From: Gemmatimonas phototrophica
GTDB taxonomy: Bacteria > Latescibacterota > UBA2968 > UBA8231
Direction of reading: 5' to 3'
NCBI GenBank assembly: GCA_945861755.1
Contig: CAMAVQ010000006.1
Location: forward strand, 1-64,000
DNA length: 64,000 nt
Both the position numbers and the translations under genes were made by a program. Shown in pieces: positions 47,803-54,845 of the stretch; the stretch's first letter is position 1, and every line of letters starts with the position of its first letter. The notes under the pieces were generated by a model, which worked only from the letters and a program-made list of their open reading frames with translations, had not been told where the DNA came from and made no database searches.

Positions 47803-48591
47803 ATGGAACTGGCATTTTCGGTACAACACGGACAGGACGATCAGCTGATTTTTGCCCAGCAACTGGGAGCCGACAGCGTGGTAGTGGCGGTGGATACCTG
47901 GGAAGCGGCAACCCTGAAGGCGGCGCGCAACCGGGTGGAGCGCAGCCAGCTCAAGCTGGGCGGCCTCGAAGCGCTGCCTCTTTCTGGGCAGGATCTAGCC
48001 GGCTTCTGCCAGGGATTGCGCCACGCCGGGGAGGCCGGCATCGACTTGGTCAGCTGCGACTGGCGGCCATTGCCTGCAACCCCGCCTCAGCCCATGGGCC
48101 GGGGCAAGGCGCTTGTGGCCGCTGTTCCGGCGCCGGCAGCAGCGCCCACCTGGGAAGCCCTGGAACAGTTCGTCGCCCAGGCCGGGCCGGTGGCCCAGGC
48201 CGCCGGGGTGCGTCTGGCCTGTCGCGCCGGGGCTGGGATGCTGCGCGAGTATCAGCGTCTGGTGAAGCTGGTCCCGGCCCTGGATCTGGATCTGGCTGAA
48301 CTGGCGGGGTCGGGAGTGGGGGCCGAGGAATTGATCGGCGCGGCGGGCGGGAAGCTGGCCCTGGTTCACGCCAACAACCTGCGCCAGCAGCAACAGGCTT
48401 TTCTGGACGAGGGAGAGATCTCGCTGCCCAAGGTGATGAGGGCATTGGTCCGGGCCGGCTTCTCTGGCCCGCTGCGCGCTAGTCTGCCGCCGGGCATGGT
48501 CGAGGATACCGACTGGGGGCACAAGGGCCGCGCTTTTGATCTGGGGTACCTGCGGGCCATCCTGCAGGTGATCGAGCGGAGCGGGGAGTAA
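47803..48591 (+). CDS. Degenerate UxuA-like paralog (probable pseudoenzyme)
   Basis: Shares the DEGE...GHKGRAFDLGYLRAILQV tail but lacks the HPDDAP, C-x-GT, HFR and DH-x-P motifs of its neighbour. Confidence 0.7.
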   Translation: MELAFSVQHGQDDQLIFAQQLGADSVVVAVDTWEAATLKAARNRVERSQLKLGGLEALPLSGQDLAGFCQGLRHAGEAGIDLVSCDWRPLPATPPQPMGRGKALVAAVPAPAAAPTWEALEQFVAQAGPVAQAAGVRLACRAGAGMLREYQRLVKLVPALDLDLAELAGSGVGAEELIGAAGGKLALVHANNLRQQQQAFLDEGEISLPKVMRALVRAGFSGPLRASLPPGMVEDTDWGHKGRAFDLGYLRAILQVIERSGE

Positions 48592-48699
48592 AAGGAAACG
48601 CGCACCTACCTTTTCGGTGCGCTAAAAAAACTACACAGGTGGTTCGTTCGCACCACGCCAATACGCTCTTCAGAGCGATCTTCCCTCAGGCTGCGGCTA

Positions 48700-48715
48700 T
48701 GGCATACCCCTTGCT
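48700..48715 (+). promoter_or_regulatory. Candidate sigma54 (-24/-12) promoter
   Basis: TGGCATACCCCTTGCT, GG-N10-GC; 15/16 identical to the element at 20308. Confidence 0.6.
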
Positions 48716-48778
48716 CTCCCGCTTGGCCCATTCTTCGATCTCTGTTATATTCTTCACCGCCGCCTGAGGAAGATTGCC

Positions 48779-49162
48779 ATGACTGAAATTCCTACTCCTA
48801 AATCCTCCCCACCCTCCGAGCAGCTTCCTTGGGGTATCTCCTACCTCCGGGAAGACATCCAGGACCTGCGCCAGGATCTGCGCGAAAGCATTCAAGAGGT
48901 GCGCCAGGAAGTCCAGGAGGTGCGGCAGGACCTGCGCCAGGAGATCCAGGGCGTCCGCCAGGAGGTGCGCCAGGAGATTCAGGGCGTCCGCCAGGAGATC
49001 AATGGCCGCATCGATGAGACCAACCGCCGCATCGACGACCGGTACGAACTGCTGCTCAAACGCATTGATTCGCGCTTTGCCTGGACCATCACCACCGTGA
49101 TCGCTCTCGGCGGCCTCATGGTGACCTTGGTGGGAGTGGTGGTTGCGGTATTCAAAACCTGA
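48779..49162 (+). CDS. Coiled-coil protein with hendecad repeats and C-terminal TM
   Basis: VRQEVQEVRQD / LRQEIQGVRQE / VRQEIQGVRQE, then FAWTITTVIALGGLMVTLVGVVVAVF. Confidence 0.8.
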   Translation: MTEIPTPKSSPPSEQLPWGISYLREDIQDLRQDLRESIQEVRQEVQEVRQDLRQEIQGVRQEVRQEIQGVRQEINGRIDETNRRIDDRYELLLKRIDSRFAWTITTVIALGGLMVTLVGVVVAVFKT

Positions 49163-49169
49163 GCCCCTT

Positions 49170-49320
49170 TCAGCGCAGCAACAACAGCCTCAGGGTCTCC
49201 ACCGGTGTTCCTGCTTGCAGCCGATACCGATACGCTTTGCTGGCCAGTTCCTTCCCCTGTTCATCCCCCCATCCCAGTGCACCGTGTAGCTCCCTGCTTC
49301 CCGAGTAGACGGTGCCACCG
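49170..49320 (-). pseudogene. Frameshifted remnant of a FlgD-Ig/T9SS-like C-terminal domain
   Basis: Minus strand: GSYTVHWDG in one frame continuing as DEQGKELASKAYRYRLQAGTPVETLRLLLLR* in another. Confidence 0.65.
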
Positions 49321-49390
49321 AAAAAGCCGCGCCTTCGACCTAGGATACCTGCGGGCCATCCTGCAGGTGATCGAGCGGACCGGGGCGTGA
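49321..49390 (+). pseudogene. 3-prime remnant of a UxuA-like paralog
   Basis: KSRAFDLGYLRAILQVIERTGA*, near-identical to the end of the 47803 gene (KGRAFDLGYLRAILQVIERSGE*), with no upstream body. Confidence 0.75.
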
Positions 49391-49563
49391 GCCATAGGGA
49401 CCGGCAACTGTCCCCCGTGGCTTGTCTGGCTACGGCGAGTATATAAAAGGGCCGACCCCCTGCATGAGAGGGCCGGCACTGAACTGGAATCGCCGAGGCC
49501 GAGGTCACTTCGATTACCAGGCAGAAGGCAGCACCGCGAGGTCGGCTTCTGCCCGGGCGCGGT

Positions 49564-50415
49564 TCAGCGAGTCTCGTTTTTGGTCTGGCCCCAACTCTGG
49601 GGTGTGACTGCCGTGGTGGGCGCGGGCCCCATCTTCACCAGGCGCATGCCAATAGTCACGTCGGGCCCAACCCGATAGCCGCGACTGGCTGACCGCGCGG
49701 TGGTGGCGATGCTTTCGAAGCCCCCGCCCCGCTTGACGGGTCTGCCATCACCAGTTATTACGGGATCGGTCTGGGTAGCCACCGAATAGTCCTTGTACAC
49801 GTCCCGTACCCACTCCCACACGTTCCCGTACATATCGTACAGTCCCCACGGATTCGGCTTCTTCATCCCGACTTGGTGGCCATATCCCTCGCCGGTGTTC
49901 AAGGCGTTGTCTAAAATCCAGGCATAGTCTGTCATTTGACCACCGTCGCCCCCGTAAGACCATGCTGTTGAGGTGCCCGCGCGGCAGGCGTATTCCCATT
50001 CCGCCTCGGTCGGCAAGCGGAACAGTGAATCGCCGGTGGCCAGATTCAGCTTTGAGGCAAAAATCCCCGCCATTCGCGCCTCAATGTACACCGCCGGGTT
50101 ATTGGGGTTCTCCTGCACGAAGGTCTGCCCCGACCACGGACTGTTACCCATCACGGCCGTCCACTGACCCTGGGTGAGTTCATACTTCCCCAGGTAAAAC
50201 CCGTGGCTGATCGTGACCTGATGCGGAATTTCGATGGGGCTTCGCCCCTTTTCTGCATCCGGTGACCCCATGGTAAAGGTCCCTGGTTCGATCCAGACCA
50301 TTTCCATGGTCGCCCCGCCGGGTAGGTCGACGGTGATCTCTTCGTTGGCGTAGCTGCGGCCTGAAAACAGGATGGTGGCTCCAGTCAGGATTGCTGCTGT
50401 CCATATCCGTCGCAT
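49564..50415 (-). CDS. SUMF1 / formylglycine-generating enzyme-like secreted protein
   Basis: Signal peptide MRRIWTAAILTGATILFSGRSYA; FTMGSPDAEKG, RLPTEAEWEYACRAGT, LYDMYGNVWEWVRD. Confidence 0.88.
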   Translation of the reverse strand: MRRIWTAAILTGATILFSGRSYANEEITVDLPGGATMEMVWIEPGTFTMGSPDAEKGRSPIEIPHQVTISHGFYLGKYELTQGQWTAVMGNSPWSGQTFVQENPNNPAVYIEARMAGIFASKLNLATGDSLFRLPTEAEWEYACRAGTSTAWSYGGDGGQMTDYAWILDNALNTGEGYGHQVGMKKPNPWGLYDMYGNVWEWVRDVYKDYSVATQTDPVITGDGRPVKRGGGFESIATTARSASRGYRVGPDVTIGMRLVKMGPAPTTAVTPQSWGQTKNETR

Positions 50416-50692
50416 GACGCCTGCCTTTGCTTTATGAAATCTGGAGGAGGTTATGAAACTGGGCATCCCTGGGCTATCCGAGGTGTACCCTTCCCGGTGT
50501 TCGACTTGGCCACTTCCTTTGAGTGGCGGTCTCATTTCTTCAACTTCGTCCATTTCATGCCGAATCCTCCTCTGAAATGAACAGGCAAGGCCTGTTCTGG
50601 GTTTGGTGAGATTTTGTGATCCGCCACAACAATTGTGGGGCATCGGGGAGCGACCCACTGCAGGGGGGTATTCCTCGGATACCCTGTAGGCC

Positions 50693-51040
50693 TTATTCGC
50701 TCGGCAACCCGTGCTCCCGGAGCAACACCTGCACAAAGGGCGATCCCCCTCGCAGGACCATGCCTTTGGCAGCCCATGCCTGCAACAACTCAATGCCCGC
50801 CGAATCGATGAACTCCACTCCAGTCAGTTCCAGCACTAGACGTTCGGTCTCCCGGAGATGGCCTTCGCCCTCGGCGGCCAGCAGTGCTACGTCCCCTTCT
50901 GCCAGCCAGCCCTCGAGTTTCAGCACTACTTCCTCTCGGGTCTGTGTTGTTGCCGTTATCCGTATCACCACCACCTCCAAGGGCTCCGTTTGCAGCTGAG
51001 TCCTTCCTATATCGAATACCGTGCCAACAAAAACAGCCAC
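50693..51040 (-). CDS. STAS-domain protein (anti-sigma-factor-antagonist-like); true start may be ~50971
   Basis: LVLELTGVEFIDSAGIELLQAW STAS motif with phosphorylatable Ser; ggagg before GTG at ~50971. Confidence 0.78.
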   Translation of the reverse strand: MAVFVGTVFDIGRTQLQTEPLEVVVIRITATTQTREEVVLKLEGWLAEGDVALLAAEGEGHLRETERLVLELTGVEFIDSAGIELLQAWAAKGMVLRGGSPFVQVLLREHGLPSE

Positions 51041-51126
51041 CTGAGCGCAATGGCTCAGACGGCTGTTTATATGGATCTTAGATAGTTCTTAAGTGGTTGG
51101 CCTTTGAGATAGTATTCTAACTATTC

Positions 51127-51321
51127 GCGTGATATATCACGCAGCTGCTCCTTTCAAAATCAGGCTCTTGCTCCCAAGGGTTCTCTAAACAGCAGTTTGC
51201 GCCGAACAAGGCCCCGCGTGATATCTCACGCAAGGCCAACTTCAAGGGGATTTTACTTCTACTCATAGTGCTGTTTCTACACCTCTTGCAGGTACCCAAC
51301 ACCTCAGGTGAGATCTCACGC
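51127..51321. promoter_or_regulatory. Three palindromic operator/UAS-like sites with 89-90 bp centre spacing
   Basis: GCGTGATATATCACGC (51127-51142, perfect), GCGTGATATCTCACGC (51216-51231), AGGTGAGATCTCACGC (51306-51321). Confidence 0.75.
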
Positions 51322-54300
51322 ACCCTCCCGACTGATGCCCAGCTTCTTCATCCGGCTGCGCAGGGTCGCCTCATGCAAACCCAACACCGCTGCCGCCCCC
51401 TCTGCCCCGCGAATCCGCCCTCCGGTCCGCGCCAAGACCTCCTGGATATAGCGCCGCTCGTGCTCTTCCAAGGACACGAAGTCCTCCACCGCCCCGGTGC
51501 CCCGGCTTCCCACCTCCAGATCCTCCACTCGGATTCTATCCCCCTTGCACACGATCACCGCCCGCTGGATCACGTGTTCCAATTCCCGCACGTTCCCCGG
51601 CCAGGCATAGGCCTGCAGTGCCTGCTCCACTTCCCAGGTCAGGGGCTGCACCTTCTTGTTCAGATGGGATGCCATGCGGGCCAGGAAGTACGCGGCCAGC
51701 AGAGGGATATCCTCCTGCCGTTCCCGCAGGGAGGGCACTTCGATGGGATAGACCCGCAGGCGGTAGTAGAGGTCCTCCCTAAAGGTGCCCGCCGCCACCA
51801 TCTGTTCCAGGTTTCGGTTGGTGGCTGCCACCACCCGCATGTCCGCCCGCAGGGTCTTCTGCCCCCCGACCCGCTCGAATACCCGCTCTTCCAGCACCCG
51901 CAGGATTTTGACCTGGGCCGCCGGGGACAGGTCGCCGATCTCATCTAGAAAGAGGGTGCCGCCCTCGGCCAGTTCCACCCGCCCCAACTTCCGGGTGCTG
52001 GCCCCGGTGAAGGCACCGCGCTCGTGGCCGAAGAGTTCGCTCTCTACCAGACCCTCGGGCAGGGCCCCGCAGTTGACCTGGATGAAGGGGCCGTTTTTTC
52101 GCCCGCTCCAGGTGTGGATCGCCCGGGCCACCAGTCCCTTGCCGGTGCCGGTCTCCCCCTGGACCAGGGCGGTCAATTCGGTCCGGGCCACCTCCTGGAC
52201 CTGGGCCAGCAGTAATTGCAGATAGGGGCTCTTGCCGACGAAGTCGCCCGGCGTGCCGCCCGCCCGCAGCACCTCGGTCAGGGCCGCGACCCGAGGATCC
52301 GGGATCACCGTTAGCTGAACCTCTGCTACCTCAGAATAGGCCAAATCCCGGTCCACGGCCTGCACTTGAAAACGGTAGGCCCCCAGGGGCAGGTCGCGGT
52401 ATTCCACCCGCCGGGCGTGGGTGTTTTGCCAGGTATCGTCATGTCCTATCAATCGGTAGCGGTAGACCATGGCCTCGGGGCGGGTCTTGAAACTGATCCC
52501 GTGGAACTCGCCGGCGATGAGGCGCGCCCCGACCGGGACCTCGATCTCCGTCCTGCCTTCGTAGCGGCGGTCCGCCACCACGGCATCGATGAAGATGGGC
52601 GGAGGAGATGGTGAGGGCGGACGATAACGCGTCAGGCCGCTGGCCGTGCCAAACCAGAGATCCCCGCCCCGATCCTGCAGGACCGCGCTGACCTGGTTGC
52701 CCGCCAGACCATCCGCCGCGGTCAGGGTCTGCACGACTTGTCCGTCGAAGCAGTTCACGCCGCCTCCGCGGGTGCCAAACCAGATGCGGCCGTCCTGGCT
52801 CTGGATGATCGTTCCGACGGCATTGCCTGCCGGTTGCGGGGCAGCGAAGGTCTGCCACTGCTCACCGTCGTAGCGACTCACCCCGCCGGAGGTCCCGACC
52901 CAAATCGTCCCCTCGCAGCTCTGAAAGACCACCTCGACCCAGTCGTCCGCTAAGCCATCGGCGGTGGTGAAGGTCTGCCATTGTCCTCCCTGGTAGCGGT
53001 TGAGCCCTTGCTGGGTGCCGACCCAGATCGCGCCCTGCTGGTCCTCGAAAAGCGTGAGTGCGTAGTTGCTCGCCAGGCCGTCGCGGGTGGTGAAGGTGGT
53101 CCAGCGTTGCCCTGCGAACCGGTTTACCCCGGCACCCGGGGCGGCGACCCATAACGCCCCGTCCCGCGCCTGAAGGATACCCACTATGCCCTCGCCCAGG
53201 GACAGGCCCTCTAGCGCGAAGGAGGTCCAGGTCTGCCCGTCGCGGCGACTCAGGTGGGTGGCGGTCCAAACCCAAATACCGCCCTCCTGGTCCGTCCGCA
53301 GGCCGCGTATGGGTTGGGCGGCCAGGCCATCGGGGAGGGCAACAGGAATCCAGGTCTGCCCGTCGTAGCAGCGCACGCCGTCGGCTGTGTGTCCCCAGAG
53401 GGTACCCTCGCGGTCCTGAAGTATGGAGTAGATCCCACGGGCCGCCACGCTATCTAGGCTGGCGGTGGGGGTGCAGGTCTGCCCATCGCACCGGCTCACG
53501 CCACCGGCCGTGCCCACCCAGAGGGTATACTCGCGGTCCTGAAACAGCGAGTGGATATGGTTTGACTGCAGGCCATCTTCGGTAGTGAAGGTGGTCCAGG
53601 CTACCGCCTCGTACTGGCTAAGTCCTCCACGGGTGCCAAACCAGAGCGAACCTTCGCGATCCTGAAACATCGCTTCCACCGAGGTGTCTGCCAGGCCGTC
53701 GGTGGCAGTGAAGGTGGTCCAATGCTGCCCGTCATAACGACTCACCCCCCCTTCCGTGGTGCCCCATGTTTTCGTGCCTACCCAGAGCGACCCGTCCTGT
53801 GCTGGCAACAGGGACCAGACCCGGTTGGAGGGCAGACCGTGTTCGGTGGTGCTCACCGACCAGTGTTTTCCGTCGTAGCGGGTCAGACCCCCCGCCTCTG
53901 TACCCCAATTTCCGGTCGCCAACCAGAGCACCCCGTCCCGATCCTGGCAGATCGCCCACACCTCGTTGCCGGCCAGACCGTCGGCTGCGGTGAAGGTGGT
54001 CCAGGTTTTCCCGTCGAAGCGGCTCAGGCCCCCTTCCCAGGTGCCGAACCAATAGGTGCCATCCCGGTCCTGGAACATCGATTGCACGTTGTTGCCGGCC
54101 AGGCCGTCGGCCGTGGTGAAGGTAGTCCAGGCTTTTCCGTCGAAGCGGCTCAGGCCCCCTTCCCAGGTGCCGCACCAGAGCACCCCGTCCTGATCCTCCA
54201 GCATCGAGGAAACCATGTTGTGCGCCAGGCCGTGCTCGGTGGTGAAGGTGGTCCAGGTCGAACCATCGTACCGGCTCACGCCGAAGGTCGTCCCGACCCA

Positions 54301-54564
54301 GAGCGCCCCGTCGCGGTCGAAGAGCATGGCATTCACCTTGTTGGACACCAAGCCATCCTTGGGAGTGAATTGGGTGAAGCGGTGCCCGTCGAAGCGGCTC
54401 ACCCCGCCGGCGAAGCTGCCGATCCAGAGCGCCCCGTCCCGGTCCTGAAGGATAGCGCGCACACTTCCCCCGCAGGAGAAGCCGTCAGTGGCATCGTAGG
54501 TGCGCCAGCGGCCGCGCCCTTGTCGGGTGGGACCTGCTTGAGTCAGTGAGGAGCTGCGATCCAT
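51316..54564 (-). CDS. Sigma54-dependent transcriptional activator with N-terminal Reg_prop propeller and Y_Y_Y domain
   Basis: ~15 x DGLxxNxVxxxxxDxxGxLWxGTxxGxxRYDG repeats; AAA+ GETGTGKGLVARAIH, ERGAFTGAS, LFLDEIGDLS; Fis-type HTH GAAAVLGLHEATLRSRMKKLGI. Confidence 0.92.
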   Translation of the reverse strand: MDRSSSLTQAGPTRQGRGRWRTYDATDGFSCGGSVRAILQDRDGALWIGSFAGGVSRFDGHRFTQFTPKDGLVSNKVNAMLFDRDGALWVGTTFGVSRYDGSTWTTFTTEHGLAHNMVSSMLEDQDGVLWCGTWEGGLSRFDGKAWTTFTTADGLAGNNVQSMFQDRDGTYWFGTWEGGLSRFDGKTWTTFTAADGLAGNEVWAICQDRDGVLWLATGNWGTEAGGLTRYDGKHWSVSTTEHGLPSNRVWSLLPAQDGSLWVGTKTWGTTEGGVSRYDGQHWTTFTATDGLADTSVEAMFQDREGSLWFGTRGGLSQYEAVAWTTFTTEDGLQSNHIHSLFQDREYTLWVGTAGGVSRCDGQTCTPTASLDSVAARGIYSILQDREGTLWGHTADGVRCYDGQTWIPVALPDGLAAQPIRGLRTDQEGGIWVWTATHLSRRDGQTWTSFALEGLSLGEGIVGILQARDGALWVAAPGAGVNRFAGQRWTTFTTRDGLASNYALTLFEDQQGAIWVGTQQGLNRYQGGQWQTFTTADGLADDWVEVVFQSCEGTIWVGTSGGVSRYDGEQWQTFAAPQPAGNAVGTIIQSQDGRIWFGTRGGGVNCFDGQVVQTLTAADGLAGNQVSAVLQDRGGDLWFGTASGLTRYRPPSPSPPPIFIDAVVADRRYEGRTEIEVPVGARLIAGEFHGISFKTRPEAMVYRYRLIGHDDTWQNTHARRVEYRDLPLGAYRFQVQAVDRDLAYSEVAEVQLTVIPDPRVAALTEVLRAGGTPGDFVGKSPYLQLLLAQVQEVARTELTALVQGETGTGKGLVARAIHTWSGRKNGPFIQVNCGALPEGLVESELFGHERGAFTGASTRKLGRVELAEGGTLFLDEIGDLSPAAQVKILRVLEERVFERVGGQKTLRADMRVVAATNRNLEQMVAAGTFREDLYYRLRVYPIEVPSLRERQEDIPLLAAYFLARMASHLNKKVQPLTWEVEQALQAYAWPGNVRELEHVIQRAVIVCKGDRIRVEDLEVGSRGTGAVEDFVSLEEHERRYIQEVLARTGGRIRGAEGAAAVLGLHEATLRSRMKKLGISREGA

Positions 54565-54647
54565 AGCCACACTCTCTGGGTACATCGATTGCGCGCAATT
54601 CGCCCGACGGTATCTTACATCCATATGGGCGCCAAGAACAAGTTCGG

Positions 54648-54839
54648 ATGCGCGAGCATATGGTGGACACACTGAAAGACAGACCCGGGGTCATGGCGCC
54701 GCCGCCGCTGCTCTACCTGCTGCCCCTGGCGCTGGTGGTAGTGCAGAAAGGGGTGATCGCCCGCGAGGAGGCCTATCTGGAGCGGAAGTTTGGCGAGGAT
54801 TACCTGAACTACAAGGCCCGCGTCCAGAGGTGGATCTGA
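54648..54839 (+). pseudogene. Internally deleted isoprenylcysteine carboxyl methyltransferase (ICMT)-like remnant
   Basis: N-terminal-type DRPGVMAPPPLLYL joined directly to C-terminal-type LPLALVVVQKGVIAREEAYLERKFGEDYLNYKARVQRWI. Confidence 0.65.
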
Positions 54840-54845
54840 CGACCC

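Noticed and set aside
48599-48622. gcgcacc...ggtgcgc hairpin after the UxuA-like pseudoenzyme gene as a terminator
   Set aside because: Only 7 bp and followed on the plus strand by an A-run, not a U-run.
51117-51323. 68-aa minus-strand ORF spanning the three palindromes
   Set aside because: No RBS or domain signal; the palindromes explain its recurrent REIS-type residues.
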